From Halichondria panicea (taxonomy: Eukaryota > Porifera > Demospongiae > Suberitida > Halichondriidae), in NCBI RefSeq assembly GCF_963675165.1, contig NC_087386.1, positions 1,352,931 through 1,416,930 of the forward strand: a stretch of DNA of 64,000 bases, in the 5' to 3' direction. The position numbers and the translations under genes were made by a program. Below the pieces are notes generated by a model. It was given only the letters and a program-made list of their open reading frames with translations, had not been told where the DNA came from and made no database searches. Shown here in pieces: positions 1 through 10,472 of this stretch; position 1 is the stretch's first letter; every line of letters starts with the position of its first letter.

Positions 1-1448
1 CCAGTGGTATTCAAAACCATCCTTTTGATTGGACGCTTCTTCAGTGGTGTTGGACTGGGATGGTCCTCCCTTGCCGTCGTGGTGAGTGATATTAATTGAC
101 TATTTAGTTAATTGCTGGTGGCATACTTTAGCTTCACATGAACCTATACTTCCTTCTTCCTGTAAACTTTGCTTGTGGCTTCTTATAAACAATATATGGG
201 ATGTTATTACAAAAGCATGAGCTCTTGTTGTAATGCACTTTTCATTTCATAATGGCTCCCCACTAAAACAAAATCAAAAGTGTGTTTATAAGTACCTCAC
301 CTTTCAATGGCTTCACCTCCTGGCCTGTTATTTTCCTGTCCAAGGTGTACGTTGTGGAGATTGCCCCGAGCAAGCAACGAGGGATGATTGGCTCGATAAT
401 ACAGCTGTTTCTCGTGCTCGGAATACTAACTGTTTACACTCTTAGCTCCTTTGACAATATTCGTTACTATGACACCTCGCTTATACTGGTTGCCTTTATA
501 CTGTTGTTCACTGTCTCAATGGTGTTCTTCTGTGAAACTCCAAGATGGCTGTTTGCTCATGGACTGAAGAAGAGAGGAATTGCTGTCATTAAGTTCCTAC
601 GGGGACCAAAGTATGACTTTAAAGAAGAGCTGGAAATGATTCAAGTTAGCATCAAGCACAAAAAGAAATTAGTGGGAGTCAAGCACCTTTTAAAAGAGTT
701 CAGCAAATGGGATATTTTGATTCCACAAGGTCTAGTGCTGTTGCTTGTCTTTTTTAGAGTATGTAGTGGTTTGGAGTCGATCAATGCTTTCTCAGCGACT
801 ATTCTGCGTGAGGCTGGAGTGCAACAGTTCAGGGAGGTGTCAGTGTACGGTACAGCATGTGCAAGGCTTGTGACTAACTTTACTGTTGTCTTCATAGCTG
901 ATCTACTTGGTAGGAAAGTTCTACTGGTGGCTAGTGGTGTCGGAATGTTCATCGGGACTACAATGCTGGGAGTGCATTTCTATATAACAGGACCATCATT
1001 TTGCGTGCTCGACACAGCTAATAATATGACATCACTGAATCAGACGATGATGACATTTCAAGAGGGATCGTTTTGTAACCCTCACTTTGCACCATTGGCT
1101 ATCGTTTCATTGGTTGTATATAACGTTGGCTTCTCACTAGGATGGGGTCCCATTCTCTGGGTATTGATTGGAGAGCTACTGCCGTTGAGTGTACGAGGAA
1201 TCGGAACTGGGATTGCTACGTTTGTGACATGGGGACTCGCTGCTATTGTCGTGGGCTCGTACTTGAGTTACAGTGCTGCTGTTCAGCCGTGGTTTGTGTG
1301 GTGGACTTATTCAATTATCAATTTTGTATCAATCCTTTTTGTCATATTTTGCATTTTTGAGACGAAAGGAAAGAGTTTGGAAGATATTCAACATCGATAT
1401 GAACAAAAATTTGGTGGCAGAAAAATGTTATGCCTCCGTACTGCCTAA
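1..1448 (+). CDS. SLC2/GLUT-family sugar transporter, 3' part (first terminal exon)
   Basis: This is the 3' part of a facilitative sugar transporter gene of the major facilitator superfamily; the 5' part lies before the window. Exon 1..81 (open at its left edge) encodes GRFFSGVGLG and ends in phase 0 at a gtgagt donor. A phase-0 acceptor (ccaag) leads into the exon 345..1448. The join gives a G-R-x(3)-G-x(3)-G helix followed by VYVVEIAPSKQRG, the SLC2 loop signature. Further SLC2 marks are ETPRWL after TM6, GWGPILWVLIGELLP (TM10 region), a DLLGRK loop and the C-terminal FETKGKS, a variant of PETKG. About eight hydrophobic segments follow the join. Predicted role: hexose transport across the plasma or an internal membrane. 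The exon ends in its own stop codon. A second, homologous terminal exon follows at 1802 without a new upstream exon. Confidence 0.85.
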
Positions 1449-1684
1449 ACTGACTCAATCATTAATTTTCATGAATCAACTTTTTACACAGAATGTCTCT
1501 GTCAATCATAATTATCATATGATCATAATTATGTGTGTGTGTGTGTGTTTGAGTGTGATACTCTTATTTCATGCCAGTTTGCAATGGGACCATGGCCTAT
1601 ACTGTGCTGCATGTGACGTCTATTGTACTCTATAATGAGCATTCCTTTCATACATTAATGCAGTTCCCCTTGTTCCCTATACGT

Positions 1685-1700
1685 ACACACACACACACAA

Positions 1701-1792
<92 letters not shown>
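1685..1792. repeat. (CA)n microsatellite
   Basis: A nearly pure AC/CA dinucleotide tract of about 108 bp with a single G interruption. It ends about 9 bp before the acceptor of the second SLC2 terminal exon, so it occupies the place of the polypyrimidine tract. A shorter (GT)n run lies at about 1531-1549 in the same spacer. Confidence 0.95.
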
Positions 1793-1794
<2 letters not shown>

Positions 1795-1801
1795 TCTATA
1801 G

Positions 1802-2872
1802 GTGTATGTTGCAGAGATCTCTCCTGCTAAGTTCAGAGGAAGGATTGGATCTGTGCTGCAAATTTTCTTAGGTTTTGGGGTGGTCCTCATATATGCCCTC
1901 AGTTCAATTGATGATTTCCGATACTTTGACCAATCGCTGATACTCGTTGGATTTGTTGCTTTGTTTACAATACTGATGCCATTCTTCTGCGAGACACCTA
2001 GATGGCTTCTAGCCCACGGACAAAAGGACAGAGCCATCGCTGTATTAAAGTTTCTAAGAGGACCAAAGTTTGATAGCAGCAGTGAACTAAATATGATAAA
2101 AGTGAACATTGCATCCACTCCAAAATTGAAGACAAAGCAAACACTTAAAGAGTTTACTAAAGGGAATGTGATGGTACCGATGGGCCTTGCTATATTGTTA
2201 GCTGTGTTTCTACAGGCTGGTGGTCTTAACGCGATAGTTGCCTTCTCAGCATTGATATTGCAAGCAGCTGGAGTACCCTCATTCCGACAAATAGCTCTCT
2301 ACGGCACCGGATGTACTAGACTAATTCTGAACATAATTGCAGTGTTCTTAGTTGACCTTGTTGGCAGAAAATTTCTACTATTTATAAGCAGTATCGGAAC
2401 TTTCTTAGGGACAACGATGCTAGGCGTACACTTCTACGTAACAGATCCCTCATTTTGCTCCTCAATGAACTCAACAAACTCATCTCAGTCGGAAGCAATG
2501 GAAGTATGCAATTCCCATCTAGCCCCATTAGCTATAACTGCAATAGTGGTGTATAATATCGGCTTTTCAATTGGCTGGGGTCCTGTGATCTGGTTGCTAC
2601 TTGGAGAGCTCTTACCGTTACAGGTACGAGGAATTGGCAACGGAATTGCCGTCTTTGTGATGTGGGGTGTGGCTGCTATTGTGGTCGGGACGTATGCGAG
2701 TTACGCTGAGGCTGTTCAACCGTGGTTCGTATGGTGGACTTATTCTGTCGTTAATTTTGTCTCTCTTCTATTTGTTGTGTTGTGTTTGTTTGAAACCAAA
2801 GGTAAAAGCTTGGAGGACATTCAAACAAGATTTGACAAGAAATATGGACAATTCAAGTTGTGCTTTAGCTGA
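1802..2872 (+). CDS. SLC2/GLUT-family sugar transporter, second 3' terminal exon
   Basis: A second complete SLC2 3' exon. It starts right after a tatag acceptor with GTG TAT GTT, in the same phase 0 and at the same protein position (VYVAEISPAKFRG) as the exon at 345. It shows ETPRWLLAHG, GWGPVIWLLLGELLP and FETKGKSLEDIQ and runs to a stop at 2870-2872, followed by AATAAA at about 2965. I find no copy of the upstream exon (GRFFSGVGLG...) in 1449-1801. The exon is therefore either an alternative last exon of the same gene or a duplicate that lost its 5' exons. Its reading frame is fully open and the divergence from the first copy is mostly conservative, which supports function. Confidence 0.8.
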   Translation: MYVAEISPAKFRGRIGSVLQIFLGFGVVLIYALSSIDDFRYFDQSLILVGFVALFTILMPFFCETPRWLLAHGQKDRAIAVLKFLRGPKFDSSSELNMIKVNIASTPKLKTKQTLKEFTKGNVMVPMGLAILLAVFLQAGGLNAIVAFSALILQAAGVPSFRQIALYGTGCTRLILNIIAVFLVDLVGRKFLLFISSIGTFLGTTMLGVHFYVTDPSFCSSMNSTNSSQSEAMEVCNSHLAPLAITAIVVYNIGFSIGWGPVIWLLLGELLPLQVRGIGNGIAVFVMWGVAAIVVGTYASYAEAVQPWFVWWTYSVVNFVSLLFVVLCLFETKGKSLEDIQTRFDKKYGQFKLCFS

Positions 2873-3035
2873 TTTATTATTGCATGCTAAATGCATCAAA
2901 AACACATCTCCAATCATTATTTTGCATACCCCATATTTATTCGATTTAACGTTTTTAAGTTGTCTTAAATAAAAATACGGCAAGCTGCTTTGCAAATGAG
3001 GGAGGAGTCACACTGTCATAGGTCAAAGAGAGAGC

Positions 3036-5148
3036 ATGAAAGAATCATCTTCTCTCAAGAAATGGAGGACAATTACTTATCTCTCCATCTTTACAGGATG
3101 GGGCCTCTACATGCTGGTTAGGAAAACTCTCCCCTCCTCAATGCAGAGTCTAATTCAACATAATATATACACGAAGGACAATATCGGAATGATTACGAGT
3201 AGCTTCTCCCTCGCATACGGTCTCAGTAAATTTACATTTTCGTTCGTTTCAGACCACGTTAGCCCAAGAAGACTGTTTATATCCGGACTGCTACTCACCA
3301 GCTTTTGTTGTATTTTGTTTCCAGTTTGTAATGGAGTTGCGATGGCGTGTGTGGTCTGGTTTATAGCCGGTGTCGTACAGGGATGTGGCTGGGCTCCCTG
3401 CGTCATCCTCCTCAAGACCTGGTACTCCCCCTCTCAGATTGGCACTTGGTGGAGCATTTTATCAGCTGCTGGGAATATAGCATCGGCTCTCTCTCCGTTG
3501 ATCATCCTGTACATCACCACAATGTCCGATTGGACTGTTAGTTACTATCTGATCGGAATCATCACATTTGTACTAGGCTGTGTCATGGTCTACACTATAA
3601 AGGACTCCCCAGAAGAGATTGGAATAAGAAGCGCTTTTATACAAACGAAAGAAAAAGCTGCCAAGTCGAGTAAAAAAGAGGGCAATTGGTATTCTGTTTT
3701 CATGATTTTTGATTTGTGGGTTGTTGCTCTCATCTATGCTAGTGTGTACCTCGTCAACTATGGAGTGCTGGGTTGGATGCAGCTGTTTCTGGTTGAGGTG
3801 GCTAAGAAGTCCGATGCAATGGCCGCAGCGTCTGTCAGTGTGTATCAAGTGGGCGGAATGGTGGGGAACATCACCACCGGCTATGTATCCGATCTACTAC
3901 TTGTGAAGGTGAGAAGTGCAACTAGTGTAGTAGACCTTTCAAGTAAGTCTATTCATAATGTTGGTAGGCTTTGAAAGTTGAGTGACCAAGCATTAATAAT
4001 ACGTGTTAAGTGTATTGTATTGTTACAGCATCATTTTTATGTCTGTCTCTTAATTGTAATAAATGCAGAGGGCGAGATTGTGCCCCAGGGCTCCTGTTCT
4101 GTGTCTGCTCTCTCTGCTCCTGGTGGTAGCTACTCACTTGTACAGAACCTCAGCAGGAGAGGACACACCTGAGGTAAAGATTCTTGGTGCAACTATATAA
4201 TTTTGGTGTCATTAATGGTTGGGAGAAAGGGAAAGGGAGGCTGCTGAAATGTGGTACCCGCTGTCCCTCGTGTAATAATGGCTCAGGGACACCTTCAGTT
4301 GCCATAACTTGAATCCTGTGTATCTAATTTCGACGAATTAGGATTTTCTGAGAGCTCAGATCAGTCTCTCAAAAAAGCTTTCTGTTTGAGTAACCGTAAT
4401 TTTGTTTTCAAGCAACTGATTGCAAAACTAAAACATTCGTAGCTCTATTTTACGCCATGTGTATTTGCCTGACCACCCCCTGCCCCACCCCCTCAGATAC
4501 CGTGGAGTGTGATCACTTTCTCTGTCGGATTCCTTGCTGACGGAATGATAGCCATCATTGGACTGTGTGGAATGGAGGTGGCACCACAACACATGACTGG
4601 GAGTGCTCACGGCTTTGTCTGTGCTATTGCTCAATGTGAGTATAAGTGGAGTACAAACACGTTCACTGTAGAACCTTGTAGATGTCACTTTCCTTGATCT
4701 TTCACTATAAAGCTATGTCCTGGTACAGTGAAACCTGTCCAATAGTGGTCACCCATACCAACAGTGACTGCATTAAAATTTAATATCGGTGCCCAAACAA
4801 CACTGGTCCAACACAGGCTATGAAGACTTACGGCTTATTGACCTGGCTGTATTAAAATGTTGTATATAGAAGGTGACCTGTTTTTAATTAGGAAGAATGA
4901 TGAGTTTCACTGTACATCGTCATGTATGATATAACTGGTTGATATTAATCATGTGTTCTGTGTCTCCCCATGTAGTTGGTAGTGTGTTGGCTGGATGGCC
5001 GCTGGCGTATGTGATGGGACAGTACAGTTGGAGCACAGCTTATTGGCTCATGGAGCTCGTCTCTGTCTCCATGGTGATCGGCTGTCTCTACCTACTGTGG
5101 GTCATGATGAGATCCAGAGAACCAGTAGGAGGGACCAAAAAACACTAA
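3036..5148 (+). CDS. SLC37A4: SLC37A4-like glucose-6-phosphate/phosphate antiporter
   Basis: Four exons: 3036..3908, 4069..4173, 4497..4635 and 4976..5148. All introns are GT-AG with matching phases, giving 429 aa, the same length as human SLC37A4 (G6PT). SLC37A4 exchanges glucose-6-phosphate for phosphate across the endoplasmic reticulum membrane. Recognised parts: an N-terminal helix with GLYMLVRKTLPSSMQSL, ITSSFSLAYGLSKF, GVVQGCGWAPCVILLKTWY with the following GTWWSILSAAGN, GYVSDLLL, then exon 3 with GLCGMEVAPQHMTGSAHGF and exon 4 with YSWSTAYWLMELV. There is a basic C-terminal KKH, compatible with ER retrieval. About ten to twelve membrane segments are visible. The 3' end converges on the fucosyltransferase gene, with 58 bp between stop codons. 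Extra copies of exons 3 and 4 occur at 12.1, 16.0 and 28.5 kb. Confidence 0.9.
4724..4914. mobile_element. Short TIR element (pogo/Tc1-like MITE) in SLC37A4 intron 3
   Basis: A 191-bp element bounded by TACAGTGAAAC and its inverse GTTTCACTGTA, with TA at both outer ends as expected for the TA target of Tc1/mariner/pogo elements. It has no coding capacity. Related ends (TACAGTGGAACC ... GGTTCCACTG) bound the repeats at 54584 and 57442. Confidence 0.65.
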
Positions 5149-5206
5149 AAACTAATGCTTTATTCATCACGACATGTTATCATATTTAAATTAAAAAATT
5201 CATAAT

Positions 5207-6403
5207 TCATTTGCATTTCAATGACATGATTTTCTGACATAAACGACACTTGACATCAATTCTTGTGAAATTAAACATTTCTAAAAATCTGTCCTCATAG
5301 CTACCAAGTCTCTTAAAATGAGTCAATCTATTATACTCCTCTTCACTGTTGAACACTCGCTCAATCCTCTCGGCCACTTCCTTGACTCCGCTCTTTGTCA
5401 GTGGATGTGGCACTTTGATAATAGAATCTGACGGAACAAACTCATCGATATTTGGTGCTCCATAGTAAATAGGGACAGCCCCTGTGATTAGTCCAGCATA
5501 CACTTTCTCTGTTACATAATCGTCTTCAATAGAGTTCTCAGCTGCTAATATAGCCATGTAGCGTCTCAAAAGAGCTCTCTTGTCAATTCTTGGAATGTCT
5601 GATGGCCAGTGTTTGTTGTTCAGGCAACTTGAAACTGAATCCACTCTAACAAACTTCTGTAGCATCTTTACCAACTGTTCTCGTTGACTGTTAGATTTGC
5701 AGTTTCTTGCAACAAAGAGGACGGCTTTTTCTCTCGATTTCCACGTTGAATTCGTTTCTTCAAGTAAGTTCTGCTTGCCTCGAGCAAATGTGAAGTATGG
5801 ATCTGGAACATGTGAGCTCATTCGATACGACATCTCGATATCGTACTCGGAGAGATAGTCAAACTGATGGGGGTGGGAACGAATGGACTCCATACTCATT
5901 CCAACTTTGAGGACTTTGTTTGAATCGATTCTGTACTTCTTGAGCAGATTATCGGGGTGTTTGGAGTGGGAGGGTAGGTACACAACCACTGCGTCTGCAC
6001 TCTTCACAGCACTAGAGCTAGTATCTTTAGTATACATACAGGGGACGTCACAGTTCTGAGCCTGGTAGCCACTATCAGTTGCATCGATCCAGTTGCCAGG
6101 TAGGAACACAACACGAACAGAGGAGCCACAATTAGTAGAGTGTTTTATTGTCCGATTTGCAATAGTTGGTACGACTTGAGATCTTTTGTTTGGTGGAAAG
6201 GGACGAATGTTTGCAATGAATGGAGGCCCATTATTGGTGGAGTCGGTTGTTGCTGCTATAGAAATGGAATCTCTCGGATTAATTCTTCTGAAGTTAGCGG
6301 TGGGATTGGACTTGCTCATGGAGTAGATGATAATGACACTGGGTAAAGAGACTGTTAGTGTGAGGAGGATGAAGGCCTTGGTCTTGTTGTGAGTAGTTGC
6401 CAT
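5207..6403 (-). CDS. Alpha-1,3-fucosyltransferase-like protein (GT10)
   Basis: Single-exon gene of 398 aa. It looks like a Golgi type II membrane enzyme: a short N-terminus, a membrane anchor at residues about 10-29, a Ser/Thr/Pro-rich stem to about 95, then the catalytic region. The GT10 donor-binding motif is clear at about 288-301 (AENSIEDDYVTEKV), followed by GAVPIYYGAPNIDEFVP. Family members transfer fucose from GDP-fucose to GlcNAc of glycans; the exact acceptor cannot be read here. Upstream are VGMSMES and the FDYLSEYDIEMSYR segment typical of the acceptor domain. Two NxS/T sequons and a Cys-rich C-terminus (CRLCQ) are present. The first ATG at 6403 is used. The gene converges on SLC37A4 and its 3' UTR probably overlaps it. 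In the duplicated blocks at 16.2 and 28.7 kb only a short piece of its 3' end survives. Confidence 0.85.
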   Translation of the reverse strand: MATTHNKTKAFILLTLTVSLPSVIIIYSMSKSNPTANFRRINPRDSISIAATTDSTNNGPPFIANIRPFPPNKRSQVVPTIANRTIKHSTNCGSSVRVVFLPGNWIDATDSGYQAQNCDVPCMYTKDTSSSAVKSADAVVVYLPSHSKHPDNLLKKYRIDSNKVLKVGMSMESIRSHPHQFDYLSEYDIEMSYRMSSHVPDPYFTFARGKQNLLEETNSTWKSREKAVLFVARNCKSNSQREQLVKMLQKFVRVDSVSSCLNNKHWPSDIPRIDKRALLRRYMAILAAENSIEDDYVTEKVYAGLITGAVPIYYGAPNIDEFVPSDSIIKVPHPLTKSGVKEVAERIERVFNSEEEYNRLTHFKRLGSYEDRFLEMFNFTRIDVKCRLCQKIMSLKCK

Positions 6404-8937
6404 CAGTGCAGTACGATATTTAAACTTCCAGGTTTGCTTTCAGATGGCTTCTTGTTGCAACTTCAAATGTGGTAAAGAGTAGAATATCAATAGTCAATAT
6501 AAACATGGATCCATGATAAATATAAACAAAACCACCCTTTACCTACTTCTGAACCCACAGCTACAGCGCACCAGTCGGCCATCGGACTCACCTCCCAGGA
6601 GCTAGGCCAGGGCACACCTCTTCAGCCATTCTGTGTCTTACAACATCTAAAGAGCCATGGCACTGTTCACTTCACAAGGACAGCAGGTTAACTTCTCTAG
6701 ACTATTAAAAGATCAACACACTGACTATGCACACCCCTCATACATTATCCATTTTGTAGGCCTTTGCTTATCCTCCCTCCTCCACACAGCGCCTCTGTAC
6801 GGTTTCTCCCAGTACACTCCGTCAGGGCACTCTCAGTCACAGGCCATGTTTAATCAGAGTGGGTTAACGATGGGAGCATCTCCCCCCGGGCCCATGGATA
6901 CCAGCGGCTACCTCCCACCATTCCTACTGGGGACCCCTGCCACCAAATCCGTATGTCTGTATATATGGCACACACTAGATTATGTACTTGGTGATACGTA
7001 ACGGTCCGATAATCTAGTATACATTTCCAAGCATAATTAAATCTTGGTAGTAGGGTTTTGATAGATTTTTAGTGGCTCATTTACAAAAAGTGTACTCTCT
7101 CTCAGAAATCTCTGCTTTCGGCCTATTAGCACTGACTACCATGCTAATGATAACTAGTAGATCTGGAAAGCCTTAGGCACATTGGTACAAAAGTGGCAAG
7201 CGTTGTAATGATATTCATAGCCTCTACTCTGTGCAGCCCTCTCGTTCGTCAGTGTCTCGTCAGCTGTCCACTCACAGTACCAGGGCAACAGGGAGTACCT
7301 CTTCTCTACTGGACAGGTGAGGGAGGAATCAGTATTCAACACTGCTAGTAGCATCCATTCCATGTTTAGAAAACCTCTTCACAATGTGTACACTTCATGT
7401 ACCGTATTTCTATAATGTTTTGCGATCATCAAACATAATTATACATTAATCAATTTCGAAAATTGTAAAAATCTAAATTTGTACTAGTAATGACGCACGA
7501 TCCTTCTCACACAAAAGTTAATCAGAGTGTGTCATATTTTCTGCTAATTTGGCTCCTTTACAAAAGTTTTTCACCGTGTATCGATCTGTATACTGGTGTA
7601 TACCTTATGCTGTACTTTGGCTTTAATTTCTTTTCAGCTACTGTACATTTTCTCAGTAAGTATGTGTTCTGTTCTCCCTATCCAGGTCGTCTCTTGGGGT
7701 TGGTCCCTCTAGCAAGGCGGGGGATGGTGTCCAGTCCCTGGGGGTCCACCTGTGGAGGGGCTGTACGACCATCCCACTGCCTCCCCCGCCAGTAGCAACA
7801 CACCATTCATACCAGTTGAGCTAGTTACAGATCTCTTTGTTAACGTGCACACTGGATAGTGTACTGAACATGTGAGGGGCTTAGTCTCCCGAATGCCGTT
7901 ATATTAAAGAACAATCGGCCTGGGACCGAGGCTACCAGGCCAGTGTGGGAGTGATTGTGTGTAGCTGGTTAATGTCACCTTGAGATGTAAGTGTGAGACA
8001 AATTACTTTTGTATTGTATTGTGTTTGTATTGTACATGTGTCCAGTTAGGTCCCCAGTTAGGCTGAGAGTAAATAAATAGCCTCAAACAAAGGATTCAGG
8101 AAACACCACTAATTCCTCTCCTATATATGCCATGGAGTTCACTTGATGTTATAATGACCTGATAACCATTCATTTGCATGACAGCATACTTAGAAGAGGA
8201 CTTTGATCTTTCGTTGCTGTGAATCCTGCCTGTGCTTTGTGTATGTAAACAGTGTGTTCTAGTTTCATTGCTTACAGTATATTGACAGAAGTGTAGAGGG
8301 GCGCATGCTTACCTGAGTGCAATACCCATGTGCTCCAATAAGATGACCATTGGATTCATCCATTTCAGACTGAATGCTGTGTGTGGATTGGAGGAGTGAA
8401 ATTACTGTTCAATCAGATTTATTGTATAGTGATCTTGGGCACCACATCTACTACCGAGCACCAAACCTGGGCCTATGAACTGCTTGGCATTCTTTCCATG
8501 TAATAACTATTACTTGACAACCTGAGCTAAGACTAAGTCTCCTTTGCAGGAAAATAACCACATACTATATTATTATTGTTTACTTTATTCTTGTATAATT
8601 ATACCCTGCGTACGCATGGCAAATAAAAATGAATACATGTACTTTCTGGTCACAATGTAGTCCCAGGCCGATTTTTTTCTAGAAGGAACATAAAATATTC
8701 GACCTAGCATATTCAATTAGAGTAAAGTTACAAAGTTACTATAAATACTCTAATTATACGATGACCTTGTCCCCTCTCCCCTGCAGGTGACCTCCAATGG
8801 TAACTGGATGCACATTCTCTACCAGTCCAGACTACAAGCTAAGAAGGTGGTAGGTCTCCTCGTAATCTTTAGTTTCAGGTATATTTTGAGGGTATAAACT
8901 TTTGTAGAAAGACCGATACAATCAAAGCCAGCTGAAA

Positions 8938-9272
8938 TACCGTATAGCGGGTATATTTCGAGGGTATAAATGTTCGCGGTTTTCGCGGATTGAGCCTCTA
9001 CCGCGAAAATTTATACCCACGAAAATTTATATCTTTATTGAATAGTAGGCGTGTTCAGTATTATTGACCACACCTATCGACAATAAGAGGTGCCTCACCG
9101 TTATAGGCTAGGCCTGGATTCGAGGCTAACGGTGTGGTGGTAACAGCTGCATGTTGATGTGCGCATGCGCCAAAAGGCTGGAACTCAGACCACGAAAATA
9201 AAATCCGCGAAATCCTTTGTAATGGTCCATCTGCGAAAATTTATACCCTCGAAATATACCCGCTATACGGTA
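8938..9272. mobile_element. MITE with TACCGTATAGCGGG ends
   Basis: A 335-bp element with long inverted ends: TACCGTATAGCGGGTATATT at the left and its inverse, ending CCCGCTATACGGTA, at the right. Both ends continue into 'tcgagggtataaa' and its complement. The inside is rich in 'cgcgaaaat' motifs. It lies in intron 8 of NUP35 copy A. The same family recurs at 10287, 10998, 16944, 20607, 26720 and 46477. Confidence 0.8.
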
Positions 9273-9525
9273 GTTGCAGTGCTCTGGAGTACAGCATATA
9301 TTATGCTGCACTACTATTATACTAATCCCAAGATACGAAGGTTAAGTTTTAGAATAGTAGCCTTTTTGCAGCATGCGTGCGTGCGATAAAAATTCGTGAG
9401 TATAAAATGTTCACAGTGCATTCTTATTGCTAACATTTATACCCTCAAAATATACCTGCTATATTTTCTTGGTATCACATGTTTACAAATACATTGCCTT
9501 AAGTATGTGTCTAGGTGCAGGTGTA

Positions 9526-9717
9526 GCTGCTGTGGTAAACCTTGGTGAAGCCTGAGGCATGTTTACCTACCTAGTTGCTGTGGTAAACCTTGGTGAAGCC
9601 TGAGGCATGTTTACCTACCTAGCTGCTGTGGTAAACCTTGGTGAAGCCTGAGGCATGTTGACCTACTTAGCTGCTGTGGTAAACCTTGGTGAAGCCTGAG
9701 GCATGTTGACCTAGGTA
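9526..9717. repeat. Four tandem copies of a 48-bp unit
   Basis: Four near-identical 48-bp units, each beginning gctgtggtaaaccttggtg after a few variable bases and containing 'gaagcctgaggcatg'. They lie in intron 8 of NUP35 copy A. The same intron of intact copy C carries a different tandem array (a 'gtggtaaaccactca' unit of about 20 bp at 33660-33724), so the minisatellite expanded independently. Confidence 0.9.
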
Positions 9718-10286
9718 ATTCCCCCTACTGCAACTAATGTGTACTGTGTTTATTGGTGCTCACAGACAACACTACTTTTCCTCCCTACAGGATCTCAGTA
9801 AGAATGGTAAAGTCTATGGAAATGGGATCATGGTGGGAGTACAGCAGTGCATCGACAAGGTGAGGCTTGTGTGGATTAGCTGTATACTATTCCATGCGGG
9901 TTAATCACGTTCACATAATTTATGGTCAATGTCTGTTGACATTAATTTTGGACACTCAACCATCACCCTTAGTATTATTATAGTAACACCATCGATTAAC
10001 CATATATAGTCGTAGAGTATAGAGGTTCACACCAATGACTGCATATGTAGTGTACTTGATTGCACGTTTCTTGTCCCTCTCAGTCTGTGATGGAGAGTCG
10101 CCTTGCCTCCTCCACCACTCACCCCCTCACTAACCTCACACCCTCCACACCTGGGAAGAGGCCGATTTCCATACGCCCACTCACTGCCACCTACCAATCA
10201 GCTGCCAGTCAGTATCAGGTGTGTCCATGGGAACAGCTTTACACTGGAATGTTTGTCTCCTATTATTATGCACACACATTATTATG

Positions 10287-10472
10287 CACACACACTATCG
10301 TATAGCTGGTAATTTTCGTCAGTATAAAATTTCGTTTAGTCTCGTTGCCTGCACTGCATTCATACGTTCCGGTAAGCCACACCTACGTTAAAATTTCGTG
10401 AAGGTCAGCTTACCCACGAAAATAATGAATATTTACCCCATGAAAATTACCCGCTATATGGTAAACGGTATT
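10287..10472. mobile_element. Degenerate MITE of the CGTATAG family
   Basis: Left end 'cgtatagctggtaattttcg' and right end 'aaaattacccgctatatggt' are imperfect inverted repeats of the same family as 8938. The inside has 'aaaatttcg' and 'cccacgaaaat' motifs. No coding capacity. Confidence 0.6.

Larger units (their letters stand above)
6657..10218 (+). pseudogene. NUP35: NUP35 copy A, decayed duplicate
   Basis: Partial copy of the nucleoporin gene at 29012. Exons matching E1-E4 and E8-E10 lie at 6657..6687, 6790..6950, 7237..7316, 7686..7815, 8787..8846, 9791..9859 and 10084..10218. E5-E7, which hold the first half of the RRM, and the last exon are missing. Lesions against the intact copy: the E1 donor is changed from GT to TT (6688), E4 has lost one G in the second G-run (130 instead of 131 bp, frameshift), and the E4 donor is GT to TT (7816). 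E9 has an Ala to Asp change and E10 is 18 bp shorter in frame. A spliced NUP35 cannot be made. The 7816-8786 gap that should hold E5-E7 contains only AT-rich sequence and short repeats shared with the other copies. Confidence 0.85.

Noticed and set aside
641-952. 103-codon minus-strand open frame
   Set aside because: It lies antisense to a well-supported SLC2 exon and has no family features.
1648-2118. 156-codon minus-strand frame
   Set aside because: Formed by the (CA)n tract read as Cys-Val repeats plus antisense of the second SLC2 exon.
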